NCBI RefSeq assembly: GCF_001648155.1
Contig: NZ_CP015199.1
Location: 4,349,001-4,413,000, forward strand
Source: Chryseobacterium glaciei
GTDB lineage: Bacteria > Bacteroidota > Bacteroidia > Flavobacteriales > Weeksellaceae
Direction of reading: 5' to 3'
DNA length: 64,000 nt
The notes beneath the pieces were generated by a model. It saw only the letters and a list, made by a program, of their open reading frames with translations. It had not been told where the DNA came from and made no database searches. Of the stretch, positions 8,866 to 17,783 are shown in pieces (the first letter of the stretch is position 1; every line of letters begins with the position of its first letter). Made by a program: the position numbers and the translations under genes.

Positions 8866-9453
8866 TTATCTATTTCCTAATATGGTCTTCTTTCTGATTT
8901 TACTTAAAAATTCATGCGAAATTCCCAAGTAAGATGCAACCTGTTGTTGGGTTAACCGTTGTTCGAGTGTAGGATATTTCTCTAGAAATTCCAGGTAGCG
9001 TTTGTCTGCGGTTTTATTCATTAAAGATAAAATCCGTCTTTGCAAAGCCACCGAAGATTGCTGATTCATAATCCTGAAAAGTTTTTCAACCTGCGGCATC
9101 GTTTCGTAAAGAAGCTCTTTGTCTTTTTTTGAGATCATTAAAACTTCACTGTTTTCTAAAGCTTCAATATTTAAAGTACTTGGAACATTGTTGATTAAGC
9201 TGTCAAGATCTGTAATCCACCAACTTTCGACTGCAAAATATAGGGTTTGCTCAAATCCGTCTTCTGTTAAAAAATAAACCTTGAAGCATCCATTTAAAAC
9301 AAAGCCTTCAAAAAGACAATAATCTCCTTCTCTTAATACAACTTCTTTTTTTTGAAATTTTTTAAGCTGAAAAGGCTCAGAAAAACGTTGAAATTCTTCT
9401 TCTGAAAGTGAAATGTGGCGAGTAATATTTTTATATAGTAAATCGAGCATCAT
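8866..9453 (-). CDS. Crp/Fnr family transcriptional regulator
   Basis: A 195-residue one-component regulator. The N-terminal cyclic-nucleotide-binding-like domain (residues about 20-110) includes KKEVVLREGDYCLFEGFVLNG and a SWWITDL segment. The C-terminal helix-turn-helix is LTQQQVASYLGISHEFLSK. The phosphate-binding Arg motif of true cAMP receptors is not evident, as is usual for the many Bacteroidota members of this group. It is divergent from nothing obvious and precedes no clear operon. The exported isochorismatase-like gene lies 69 bp upstream on the same strand and could be a target. Confidence 0.85.
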   Translation of the reverse strand: MMLDLLYKNITRHISLSEEEFQRFSEPFQLKKFQKKEVVLREGDYCLFEGFVLNGCFKVYFLTEDGFEQTLYFAVESWWITDLDSLINNVPSTLNIEALENSEVLMISKKDKELLYETMPQVEKLFRIMNQQSSVALQRRILSLMNKTADKRYLEFLEKYPTLEQRLTQQQVASYLGISHEFLSKIRKKTILGNR

Positions 9454-9522
9454 TACTGTTTAAAGCAAAATAAAGATACCAATAATTATTGATATCTCTA
9501 TTTATATTTAATTTGGATGGTA

Positions 9523-10167
9523 TTATTTCCCCTTTAATAAATCAGCAGTCGTAATAACTCTGGCGTAAAGATTTCCTAATGTTGAAATTCCCGCCAAGAA
9601 TGATCTCTGAATTTCTTCTGCCTTTACAATTTTTCCAAATAACTCTCTGTCTCTTGTTGCTGTTGCATCGCTTATAATTGTATTATTGAAACCTAAATCA
9701 AAAGCCGCTCTTGTAGTAGATTCTACACAAACATCCGTCATCATCCCCGAAATTACAAGATTTTTGATTCCTTTTGATTGCAAATATTCCAAAAGTTCAG
9801 TATCTCTGAAGCTGTTTGGGTAATGTTTTACAATTACTTTTTCACCATTTTTCGGTTCAACTATAGAATTAATTTCGGCACCTTTTGTATCCGGCAAAAA
9901 GAAGTCTGCTCCTTCATTGGTTGCAATATGTTTGATGTTGATTACCGGAAGATTATTTTTTCTAAAATATTCTAAAACCTGTTGTGTTTTTTTACCTGCT
10001 TCTTCTGCTCCTACTAAGGTCATTTTCCCTCCTTTAAAATAATCATTTTGAACATCAATGATTAATAATGCTGTATTTTCCATGCTTCCTTTTTTTTGTG
10101 CGTTAATTTTAATTAATGAAATGAAGACCAAACAGATGGTCACCGTGATTTTAAATAAATTTTTCAT
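9523..10167 (-). CDS. Exported isochorismatase-family cysteine hydrolase
   Basis: A 214-residue protein with a cleavable-looking signal sequence (LFKITVTICLVFISLIKINA) followed by an isochorismatase-like hydrolase domain. The catalytic triad is recognisable: Asp in LLIIDVQNDYF, Lys in VIVKHYPNSF, Cys in GMMTDVCVESTTRAA. The family hydrolyses amide or vinyl-ether bonds (nicotinamidase, isochorismatase and others); substrate is not deducible. A signal peptide is uncommon in this mostly cytoplasmic family. If translation started at the internal Met of KKGSMENTALL (about residue 29) the protein would be cytoplasmic. Confidence 0.82.
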   Translation of the reverse strand: MKNLFKITVTICLVFISLIKINAQKKGSMENTALLIIDVQNDYFKGGKMTLVGAEEAGKKTQQVLEYFRKNNLPVINIKHIATNEGADFFLPDTKGAEINSIVEPKNGEKVIVKHYPNSFRDTELLEYLQSKGIKNLVISGMMTDVCVESTTRAAFDLGFNNTIISDATATRDRELFGKIVKAEEIQRSFLAGISTLGNLYARVITTADLLKGK

Positions 10168-10403
10168 AATTTCTATTGTTAATTATTATGATGCAAAACT
10201 ATAGAGACTCCAATTCAAAAAAATTGAACTAGTTCAAAAAAGCATTTTATGGCTTGATTTTTTTTAGTGAAATCAATTTATTGCTTCAATAGTTTTAAAT
10301 TTTAGAGTAATTTCCTTTTAAAAGTGAAGTTTATTATAAAAAAATTAACATAAATTAGAGTTCTATTTTGGCTAAAAAAAATTCATTAGTATTGAAAAAA
10401 CAC

Positions 10404-10411
10404 TAAATTTG
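10404..10411 (+). promoter_or_regulatory. -7 box of ftsK
   Basis: TAAATTTG, a full TAnnTTTG match, lies 14 bp before the ATG. No TTTG at the usual -33 distance was found. The rest of the 258-bp gap to the hydrolase gene is AT-rich without other visible signals. Confidence 0.55.
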
Positions 10412-10425
10412 CCCACACTGATATT

Positions 10426-12951
10426 ATGGACAAAAAGACACAAAAACAACAAGCGGAATCGCCTGAAAAAGGCAAAATCTTATCTAAGCCACGTATTTTT
10501 ATCGGGCTTACTTTTATACTTTTTTCTGTCGTGCTTGTTTTCTCATTCATTTCTTATTTAATGAATTGGAAAGCAGACCAAAGCCAGGCAGGGACAATGA
10601 TGGACAAGACTATAAAGTCATCGAATATTTTTGGGAAACTGGGCGACTGGCTCGGGAATCTCTTTATTTTTGAAAGCATAGGCGTTGCCTCTTTTATTAT
10701 AGCATTTCTTTTCACAGTGACAGGTACAATGATCCTGAAAAAGAAGATCTTTAAACCTTGGATGACTTTCGGACATTCTTTATTCTTTATTTGCTGGCTT
10801 CCTGTTTTATTTGGAGCTATTACTAAAGGACAAGGTGTTTTAAGTGGAGTTTATGGGTATCAAATCATGGATTCTTTGAATGCCATCATTGGAAGCGTTG
10901 GACTTTGGACAGTTTTGGTTGCTAGTATTGCATTGTATTTTATTTTGGAATTTAATCTTCGTCCAAGCTCGATGAAGGCAAAATTGGATAAGATCAATGA
11001 AAATACGATCGGAAAGGTAAAATCTATGATGCCAAATTCTGAGGAAAACTTTGAAGCTGATGAAGAATTGGAAGAAGAAATCCAAGAAACGGCACCTCAT
11101 GTTTCGGTAACAGATACAACTCAAAAAATAAAAGTTGAAGAACCTGTGAGTGTTCCAAAAGGATTTCCTGAGGTTCCTGTTTCAACAAATTTAGAACCGA
11201 TCACAACTCCAAATCATACTTCATTTGAAGAGGATAAAAATGATTTTTCACCATCATCTGTTAGTTTAAATCTAAATACAAAACCTGCCGTTCCGGTTTC
11301 AACTCCGGAAGAAGCATTTGATATTAATCCTCCAAAACCGGTTGTTAAAGATGAGATTAAATTCAATGTAGAAGTTGCTCCGGTAATTGATATTCTGGAT
11401 GAATCTGACAGAAAATCTAAAGACCTCGTTGATAAGCACGGACTTTACGATCACAAATTAGATTTGGCGAATTTCCAAATGCCTCCTGTTGAACTTTTAA
11501 CAGATTATGGTAATGAAGAAATTTCTATCAACAAAGAAGAATTAGAAGAAAATAAAAATAAGATTGTTGGACTTTTAAAGAATTTCAACGTTGGAATTTC
11601 TGAAATTAAAGCGACGATCGGGCCAACCGTTACATTATACGAAATTGTACCGGAAGCGGGAATTAGAGTTTCTGCGATCAAAAAACTACAGGATGATATT
11701 GCTTTAAATCTTTCAGCATTAGGAATCAGAATTATTGCTCCAATGCCAGGAAAAGGAACAATTGGAATTGAAGTTCCTAGAAAAAATCCTACAATGGTTT
11801 CTATGCGTTCTGTGATCGCTTCGCATAAATTTCAAAATACAGATATGGATCTTCCAGTCGTGTTTGGAAAAACAATTTCGAACGAAGTCTTCATGGCCGA
11901 TCTTTCAAAGATGCCTCACTTATTGATGGCGGGTGCTACAGGACAAGGAAAATCAGTTGGTATCAACGCCATCCTTACTTCCCTACTCTACAAGAAACAC
12001 CCAAGTGAATTGAAATTCGTGATGGTGGATCCTAAAAAAGTGGAACTTTCTTTATATTCAAAAATTGAAAGACATTATTTAGCCAAACTTCCGGATACAG
12101 ATGACGCAATTATCACAGATACCAATAAAGTAATTAATACGTTGAATTCTCTTTGTGTAGAAATGGATCAACGATATGACCTACTTAAAAATGCATTCTG
12201 TAAAAACTTAAAAGAATACAACAAAAAATTCACGGAAAGAAAATTAAACCCTGAAAACGGACACCGTTATTTACCTTACATCGTTTTGGTAGTCGACGAG
12301 TTTGCAGATTTAATTATGACTGCCGGAAAAGAAGTTGAATTACCAATCGCAAGATTAGCCCAGCTAGCCAGAGCGGTAGGAATTCACTTAATTGTTGCAA
12401 CACAAAGACCTTCTGTAAACGTAATTACAGGTATGATTAAAGCTAACTTCCCTGCCAGAGCAGCATTTAGAGTAATTTCAAGTGTGGATTCAAGAACTAT
12501 TTTGGATTCTCCGGGAGCAGATCAGTTGATTGGTAAAGGAGATATGCTTTATTTTAACGGAAATGAAATTTTAAGACTTCAATGTGCTTTCGTAGATACT
12601 CCGGAAGTAGAAAGACTGGCAGAATTCATCGGTGAACAAAAAGGATATGCTTCTGCTTTCCTGCTTCCTGAATATGTTTCCGAAGAAGCTACAAGCAATG
12701 TCGGTTCTTTTGATCCGAATGAAAAAGATGCTTTATTTGAAGATGCTGCGAGAATTATTGTTTCTACTCAACAAGGTTCAACATCAATGCTTCAGAGACA
12801 GTTGAAATTAGGTTACAACAGAGCAGGAAGAATTATGGATCAGTTGGAAGCGAGCGGTATTGTAGGAGGTTTCAATGGAGCAAAAGCTAGAGAAGTGATT
12901 ATTAGTGATCTTCATTCTTTGGAACAGTTTTTGGAAGATCTGCGTAGATAG
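10426..12951 (+). CDS. ftsK: FtsK/SpoIIIE DNA translocase
   Basis: An 841-residue cell-division DNA translocase. The N-terminal membrane region holds about four helices (residues 25-180), an acidic/proline-rich linker follows (about 190-345), then the alpha/beta motor with Walker A GATGQGKSV near residue 502 and Walker B IVLVVDEFADL near 620, and a C-terminal winged-helix gamma domain of about 65 residues (from ARIIVSTQQGST) that reads polar DNA sequences. It pumps chromosomal DNA through the septum. The LolA-like gene follows 66 bp downstream and may be co-transcribed. Confidence 0.95.
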   Translation: MDKKTQKQQAESPEKGKILSKPRIFIGLTFILFSVVLVFSFISYLMNWKADQSQAGTMMDKTIKSSNIFGKLGDWLGNLFIFESIGVASFIIAFLFTVTGTMILKKKIFKPWMTFGHSLFFICWLPVLFGAITKGQGVLSGVYGYQIMDSLNAIIGSVGLWTVLVASIALYFILEFNLRPSSMKAKLDKINENTIGKVKSMMPNSEENFEADEELEEEIQETAPHVSVTDTTQKIKVEEPVSVPKGFPEVPVSTNLEPITTPNHTSFEEDKNDFSPSSVSLNLNTKPAVPVSTPEEAFDINPPKPVVKDEIKFNVEVAPVIDILDESDRKSKDLVDKHGLYDHKLDLANFQMPPVELLTDYGNEEISINKEELEENKNKIVGLLKNFNVGISEIKATIGPTVTLYEIVPEAGIRVSAIKKLQDDIALNLSALGIRIIAPMPGKGTIGIEVPRKNPTMVSMRSVIASHKFQNTDMDLPVVFGKTISNEVFMADLSKMPHLLMAGATGQGKSVGINAILTSLLYKKHPSELKFVMVDPKKVELSLYSKIERHYLAKLPDTDDAIITDTNKVINTLNSLCVEMDQRYDLLKNAFCKNLKEYNKKFTERKLNPENGHRYLPYIVLVVDEFADLIMTAGKEVELPIARLAQLARAVGIHLIVATQRPSVNVITGMIKANFPARAAFRVISSVDSRTILDSPGADQLIGKGDMLYFNGNEILRLQCAFVDTPEVERLAEFIGEQKGYASAFLLPEYVSEEATSNVGSFDPNEKDALFEDAARIIVSTQQGSTSMLQRQLKLGYNRAGRIMDQLEASGIVGGFNGAKAREVIISDLHSLEQFLEDLRR

Positions 12952-13017
12952 AAGGATAAACGTCATTTGACGACATCTTTTGAAGTTGGGAATGTTTAAA
13001 AGTATAAAATTAAAAAA

Positions 13018-13665
13018 ATGAAAAACAGTATTTCAAAAATAATATTAGGAGGATTTGTAATTGGAGCAGTTGGATTTACCAATGCACAAAAAATTGATGC
13101 TAAGGCTAAAAAAATATTAGACGACATCACAGCAAATTATAAATCTAAAAAGAACACCTATTTTAAATTTTCTTTCGGAAGCGGTGTAAACGGAGCGGTT
13201 GGAAAAACAGAGCCGGGAATTTATTATGCTTCAGGAGATAAATATAAATTGAAGATTATGGACACAGAACAGATCTTCGACGGTAGCAAAATTTACAACA
13301 TCAATACAGAAGATATGGAGGTTACTGTTGCAAAGCCAAACGCAAGCAGCACGATGTTTTCTCCTATCAATTATCTTTCTTCGTATAGAAACGATTATAA
13401 TGTAACTTATGACGGAAAGAAAACTGTAAATGGAGTAAGCACAGATTTCATAAAATTAACTCCCGTAAAAGCAAACGGATTAAAATATGTCTACATTTTT
13501 GTAGATTCTGCTAAAAAACAAATGGTAAAACTAGAACAGCACGGAAATAATAAAGACGTTGCTGTAATTGCCATTAAAGAATATAAGGAAAATCAGGATC
13601 TTGATGCTAATATGTTTGTATTTGATAAGAATAAATACAAAAATTACGTTATCACAGAACTATAA
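13018..13665 (+). CDS. LolA-like outer-membrane lipoprotein carrier
   Basis: A 215-residue periplasmic protein with a signal peptide ending near NAQ (residues 1-24) and a LolA-type half-barrel: DDITANYKSKKNTYFKFSF, then GIYYASGDKYKLKIMD, IFDGSKIYNIN, and a late IFVDSAKKQMVKLEQ strand pair. LolA ferries lipoproteins from the inner to the outer membrane. It lies directly after ftsK, an order common in Bacteroidota as far as I recall. Sequence identity to proteobacterial LolA is expected to be low, so the exact function is inferred from fold-level pattern and context. Confidence 0.85.
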   Translation: MKNSISKIILGGFVIGAVGFTNAQKIDAKAKKILDDITANYKSKKNTYFKFSFGSGVNGAVGKTEPGIYYASGDKYKLKIMDTEQIFDGSKIYNINTEDMEVTVAKPNASSTMFSPINYLSSYRNDYNVTYDGKKTVNGVSTDFIKLTPVKANGLKYVYIFVDSAKKQMVKLEQHGNNKDVAVIAIKEYKENQDLDANMFVFDKNKYKNYVITEL

Positions 13666-13678
13666 ATAAAGCAAAATA

Positions 13679-13748
13679 GCGAAATCGGAGAACTGCATCA
13701 GAATCAATTATTCAAAAGCAAATTTGCTGTTTTACGATTTCGCGTTTT
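13679..13748 (+). terminator. Long stem-loop terminator after the lolA-like gene
   Basis: GCGAAATCG (13679-13687) pairs with CGATTTCGC (13735-13743), followed by GTTTTT. A smaller inner hairpin AGCAAATTTGCT is present in the loop. Confidence 0.65.
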
Positions 13749-13782
13749 TACTTAATGATAAAAAAATAATAAAATATACAGT

Positions 13783-13807
13783 CACAAAGAAAACTTTGTG
13801 GCTTTTT
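13783..13807 (+). terminator. Second terminator-like hairpin upstream of lptF/G
   Basis: CACAAAG/CTTTGTG stem with an AAAA loop followed by GCTTTTTC. It ends 15 bp before the permease start codon, so it separates the permease from ftsK and lolA transcription. Confidence 0.6.
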
Positions 13808-13810
13808 CAT

Positions 13811-13818
13811 TAATTTTG
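13811..13818 (+). promoter_or_regulatory. -7 box immediately before the LptF/LptG permease gene
   Basis: TAATTTTG, a full TAnnTTTG match, ends 4 bp before the ATG at 13823. If used, the transcript would begin at or next to the start codon (leaderless or nearly so). Confidence 0.5.
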
Positions 13819-13822
13819 GCGC

Positions 13823-15277
13823 ATGTTAAAAATACTAGACCGATATATCATAAAAACCTTCTTTGGACCGTTTTTCTTTATATTCAGCGTATTGTTTTTC
13901 ATATTTATTGTAAACATTATCTGGGTTCAGTTGGGGCAGTTTATGGGAAAAGGATTAAGCTATTGGCAAATCCTTAAATTGCTGTTCTACCTTGGGGTGA
14001 GTGTAATAAGTATGGTTTTACCGCTTACGATCCTCTTGGCGAGCATCATGTCTTTCGGTGAATTTGGAGAACGGTACGAGCTTGCCGCAATGAAGGCTGC
14101 CGGAATCTCTCTAACCCGAGTAATGATGCCTCTTTTGGGAGTTTCCACGGCGTTGGCGATTATGCTGTTTTTCTTTTCGAATAACATCATTCCGGATTTC
14201 CAGAGGAAGGCGAAGAATATGCTTTTTAATATTGCTCAGACCAAACCTGCACTGAATTTTACGCCCGGACAGTTCATCGACCAGCTTCCCGGTTACATGG
14301 TGAAATTTGATAAAATTTATGGGGATAATGGAGAAAATATTGAAGGCGTTTTCGTTCATAGAAAAGCGAGTACTTATGAAAATCAGCAATCGATTGTAGC
14401 TGAAAAAGGGAAATTTGTTCCTGCGGCTAACAAGAATTATTTAAAATTAGTTCTTTACAACGGTTATATTTTTGAAGATAATTTCGGAGGAAAAGGTGAT
14501 AATGTAAGGTTAAAACAGCCTGATCAGGCGATTAAATTTGATACTTTAACATCGCATTTCGACATCAGTGAAATCATTAATAAAGCTATCGAGGAAGAAC
14601 AAATTACGGATGATTATCGTTTCCAGACCTTCAATCAGCTTAATAAAACGATTGATAAAAGTAAGAAGGATAATGAAAAATTCTTCACTTCTTCGAGTAA
14701 TGATGCCTTAAACCAAGCCAATTCTGTGATCACTTATATGGATCAGAATAAATCTAAAGCGATCCCGAAGGCTCAGATTAAATTAGACACCGTAAAAAGT
14801 GACAAAAAACTGGATATGATCTACAACGCTCATAACAGGCTGGATAATTTAAAAACAACTTTAGATACAAAAAATAACGATATCAACCCGAATGTAAAAT
14901 ATTTTAGTAAGGTTGTTATTTATCAGCAAAGAATTGTGACGTATTCTTTCACCTGTATTATTTTCTTTTTGATTGGAGCAAGTTTAGGTTCGATCATCAG
15001 AAAAGGAGGAATGGGGCTTCCGGTGATCATCGCGATTGTAATTTTCATCATATTTTACGTCATAAATGTTGGAGTTGAAAACATCGCTTGGGCAGGAAAA
15101 ATGAACCCTTATCTGGCAGCATGGCTTCCGAATATCATCCTCTTTCCTTTTGGAGTTTGGATGACTTACAAAGCACTTACAGATTCTCAATTATTTGATG
15201 CAGAGAAATACAAAGCGCTGTTCAAACCAATTACAAAAAGGTTCTCGAAAAGTAAAGAACATACAAGATATCAATAG
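13823..15277 (+). CDS. LptF/LptG family LPS export permease
   Basis: A 484-residue YjgP/YjgQ-type permease, an inner-membrane half of the LptBFG transporter that extracts lipopolysaccharide for transport to the outer membrane. Three membrane helices lie near the N-terminus (about residues 12-35, 55-80, 97-118), then a periplasmic beta-rich domain, then three C-terminal helices (from TYSFTCIIFFLIGASLGS). The coupling-helix region with FGERYELAAMKAAGIS is typical. The periplasmic region carries a lysine- and asparagine-rich insertion (about residues 255-350). The partner permease and LptB are not in the window. Confidence 0.9.
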   Translation: MLKILDRYIIKTFFGPFFFIFSVLFFIFIVNIIWVQLGQFMGKGLSYWQILKLLFYLGVSVISMVLPLTILLASIMSFGEFGERYELAAMKAAGISLTRVMMPLLGVSTALAIMLFFFSNNIIPDFQRKAKNMLFNIAQTKPALNFTPGQFIDQLPGYMVKFDKIYGDNGENIEGVFVHRKASTYENQQSIVAEKGKFVPAANKNYLKLVLYNGYIFEDNFGGKGDNVRLKQPDQAIKFDTLTSHFDISEIINKAIEEEQITDDYRFQTFNQLNKTIDKSKKDNEKFFTSSSNDALNQANSVITYMDQNKSKAIPKAQIKLDTVKSDKKLDMIYNAHNRLDNLKTTLDTKNNDINPNVKYFSKVVIYQQRIVTYSFTCIIFFLIGASLGSIIRKGGMGLPVIIAIVIFIIFYVINVGVENIAWAGKMNPYLAAWLPNIILFPFGVWMTYKALTDSQLFDAEKYKALFKPITKRFSKSKEHTRYQ

Positions 15278-15300
15278 TTTTAATTGAAAAATTAAAATAT

Positions 15301-15330
15301 AAAGATTCAGAATTTTCTGGATCTTTTTTT
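15301..15330 (+). terminator. Terminator of the LptF/LptG permease gene
   Basis: AAAGAT-CAG pairs with CTG-ATCTTT with one bulge on each side, followed by a T run. Confidence 0.7.
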
Positions 15331-15409
15331 ATGTGTTTGTTAATTTTTTTCGCCTAAATATTTATATTAAATATAAAAAATTATCTTTACGGAAATTAAT
15401 TTAAATTGT

Positions 15410-16180
15410 ATGAAGAAATTATTACTTATTGGCTTATTCGGGCTTTTTTCTCTGAATGTTTATGCTCAGGAAGAAACAACAACTTATAATGGCGAAAAAT
15501 ACGGATATATCATTGATAAATCTGGAAAGAAAGTTGAAGGTGTTGTTCATTTAAATGGAGGTTATTCCAGTCCGTGGCAGAATCAGTTAAAAGTAAAATT
15601 TGCTGCTATTGCTGACATTGATAAGGTGAAAAACAAGATCAAATTTAAAACTTATGACGCCGATGACATCAAAGAATATATGTTATATGAAGGTGATACT
15701 CCAAGAGTTTTTCAATCTATAAAATATACCAATACAAGAGAAGCGATCAACAGTTCAAATAATTCTACAGGAATTGGTGCAGGAATAAAAGCTTTAAACA
15801 ACTTGACCAGAACTTCACAATTTGCAGAAATTGTAACAGAAGGAAAGATTAGAGTTTACAAAATGTACGGTTATCCTACTTCTGCTTCAGCCTACGATTC
15901 GGTGGAAAATGAAAGATTGCGAACTACTCCAGATTATGTTTACTCAAAAAAAGGAGGAAAAGTTGAAGATTTTACCCCTGCAAAAGTAAAAATTGCTATC
16001 GCTGACTGTCCTTTCACAAAAGCAAAAGCAGCTAAAGGTGAATACGGATCTTTAAAAAATGAAGAAAAACAGAGAAGCGGTCTTGGAAAATTCATCAGAG
16101 ATGAAATCAAAAATGCAACAGTAGACAAATTATCTATCGTAAACGAAGTGATCTACGATTACAACGAAAACTGTAAATAA
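15410..16180 (+). CDS. Secreted protein of unknown function
   Basis: A 256-residue protein with a signal peptide (KLLLIGLFGLFSLNVYAQ) and a soluble, lysine-rich mature part rich in short beta-type segments: YGYIIDKSGKKVEGVVHL, then VKFAAIADIDKVKNKIKFK. I do not recognise a named domain. It is likely periplasmic or surface-associated. It has its own terminator and no close co-directional neighbour. Confidence 0.7.
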   Translation: MKKLLLIGLFGLFSLNVYAQEETTTYNGEKYGYIIDKSGKKVEGVVHLNGGYSSPWQNQLKVKFAAIADIDKVKNKIKFKTYDADDIKEYMLYEGDTPRVFQSIKYTNTREAINSSNNSTGIGAGIKALNNLTRTSQFAEIVTEGKIRVYKMYGYPTSASAYDSVENERLRTTPDYVYSKKGGKVEDFTPAKVKIAIADCPFTKAKAAKGEYGSLKNEEKQRSGLGKFIRDEIKNATVDKLSIVNEVIYDYNENCK

Positions 16181-16200
16181 TCTACTATTCCCATAAAACA

Positions 16201-16237
16201 AAAAGAGGCTCCAAAAAATTGGAACCTCTTTTTTTAT
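16201..16237. terminator. Bidirectional terminator between the secreted protein gene and frr
   Basis: AAAAGAGG-TCCAA pairs with TTGGA-CCTCTTTT with one mismatch, flanked by T runs on the plus strand and, via the upstream A run, on the minus strand. Confidence 0.8.
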
Positions 16238-16253
16238 TTTCAAAAACTGAAAA

Positions 16254-16808
16254 TTATACTTTCATAATTTCAGCTTCTTTCACTTTAAGATGGTCGTCAC
16301 AAGCCTTTACGTGCTTGTCTGTAAGAGCCTGGATATCTTCTTCCACTCCTTTTATAACATCTTCAGAAACACCTTCCAGTCTTTTAAGTTCTTTCAAACC
16401 GTTTTGTCTTGCGTTTCTTACAACGATTTTTGTATCTTCAGTTTCTCCTTTAGCCTGTTTTGCCAAATCTCTTCTTCTTTCCTCCGTCAAAGGCGGTACA
16501 TTAAGGATAATAGTTTCCCCGTTGTTAGAAGGTGCAAAACCTAAGTTAGAGTTGATAATAGCTTTTTCTATTGCACCCACTGCAGTTCTATCCCAAGGTT
16601 GAATAGCGATAGTCATAGCATCAGGAACAGAAACGTTTGCAACTTGGTTAATAGGAGTCGGAGCTCCGTAATATTCTACCATAACATCCTGAACCATAGA
16701 TGTAGATGCACGTCCTGCTCTAATTCTTTGAAATGCATGATCCAAATGCTTAATAGCTGCCTCCATGTCTTGTTTTACAGTTTCTACTATAAGATCTAAT
16801 TCTTCCAT
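16254..16808 (-). CDS. frr: Ribosome recycling factor
   Basis: A 184-residue protein that releases ribosomes from mRNA with EF-G after termination. It shows the family's RAGRASTSMVQDVMVEYYG, TPINQVANVSVPDA, the central NLGFAPSNNGETI and the C-terminal helix. The start MEELDLIVETVKQ gives the usual length of about 185; the upstream in-frame extension to 16883 reads through a simple AT-rich repeat and is unlikely to be translated. It lies 99 bp downstream of pyrH, as in many bacteria. Confidence 0.95.
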   Translation of the reverse strand: MEELDLIVETVKQDMEAAIKHLDHAFQRIRAGRASTSMVQDVMVEYYGAPTPINQVANVSVPDAMTIAIQPWDRTAVGAIEKAIINSNLGFAPSNNGETIILNVPPLTEERRRDLAKQAKGETEDTKIVVRNARQNGLKELKRLEGVSEDVIKGVEEDIQALTDKHVKACDDHLKVKEAEIMKV

Positions 16809-16844
16809 TATATATCTAAAATTTGAATAGTTACACATTTTTAT

Positions 16845-16876
16845 GAATAATAAGTAATGGGTAATGAGTAATTTTT
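16845..16876. repeat. Short TAATGGGTAATGAGTAAT-type direct repeat
   Basis: Tandem-like GTAATGGGTAATGAGTAATT within the pyrH-frr gap, with the variants AATAAT and AAGTAATG just before it. It looks like a decaying tandem 7-mer and explains the false N-terminal extension of frr. Confidence 0.4.
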
Positions 16877-16907
16877 TAACCAAAAAGAACCTAAACCCTG
16901 AACTTAA

Positions 16908-17615
16908 TTACAAATTAACTAAAGTTCCAACATTTTCTCCTTCTACAATCTTCACTAAATTACCTTCTTTGTTCATATCAAATACGATGATCGGCAATTT
17001 ATTTTCGTGACTTAAAGTGAAGGCAGTCATGTCCATTACTTTAAGATTTTTTTCAAAAACTTCATCGAAAGATAAAGAATTATATTTTACAGCATCTGCA
17101 TTTGTTTCAGGATCGCTGTCGTAGATACCGTCTACTCTTGTTCCTTTTAAAATAACATCAGCTCCGATTTCGATTGCTCTCAACGTTGCAGCCGTATCAG
17201 TTGTAAAATAAGGATTTCCTGTTCCAGCTCCAAAGATCACTACTCTACCTTTCTCAAGGTGTCTCACAGCGCGTCTTTTGATAAAAGGTTCAGCTACTTT
17301 GTCCATTTCGATAGCAGATTGAAGTCTAGTTTTGATTCCTGCATCTTCCAAAGCACCTTGAAGAGCCATTCCGTTGATTACAGTAGCAAGCATTCCCATG
17401 TAATCTCCTTGTACTCTGTCCATTCCTTTTGCAGCACCAGCTACTCCACGGAAAATATTTCCTCCTCCAATTACAATGGCAATTTCACAGCCTCTTTCCA
17501 CTACTTTTTTGATCTCCACTGCATACTCCTGTAGTCTTTCAGTGTCAATACCGTATTGTCTGTTCCCCATTAAGGCTTCACCACTAAGTTTTAGAAGGAT
17601 TCTTTTATATTTCAT
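16908..17615 (-). CDS. pyrH: Uridylate kinase (UMP kinase)
   Basis: A 235-residue amino-acid-kinase-family enzyme that phosphorylates UMP to UDP using ATP. Features: [14 protein letters not shown] at the N-terminus, [29 protein letters not shown], and [17 protein letters not shown]. Length is the family norm. It is transcribed with frr. Confidence 0.96.
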   Translation of the reverse strand: MKYKRILLKLSGEALMGNRQYGIDTERLQEYAVEIKKVVERGCEIAIVIGGGNIFRGVAGAAKGMDRVQGDYMGMLATVINGMALQGALEDAGIKTRLQSAIEMDKVAEPFIKRRAVRHLEKGRVVIFGAGTGNPYFTTDTAATLRAIEIGADVILKGTRVDGIYDSDPETNADAVKYNSLSFDEVFEKNLKVMDMTAFTLSHENKLPIIVFDMNKEGNLVKIVEGENVGTLVNL

Positions 17616-17735
17616 CTTTAATTTTTAATAACTTTTTTACGAAGGGATAGCTCCCAGAAATTTGATTTTGCAAATATAATCATTAAAAATATTGCAATAA
17701 GAAAAATATTTAATTAGAAATAATGTTAGAAATAT

Positions 17736-17765
17736 TTTGATAAGTACGAAAAAGGATTATTTTTG
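17736..17765 (+). promoter_or_regulatory. Promoter of porQ
   Basis: TTTG at 17736-17739, an 18-bp spacer, and TATTTTTG at 17758-17765 match the -33/-7 consensus. The start codon follows at 17784. Confidence 0.7.
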
Positions 17766-17783
17766 CATTAATTATAAATTGAA

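Noticed and set aside
16809..16883. N-terminal extension of frr
   Set aside because: It translates a simple TAATGGGTAATGAG repeat; the family length fits the start at 16808.
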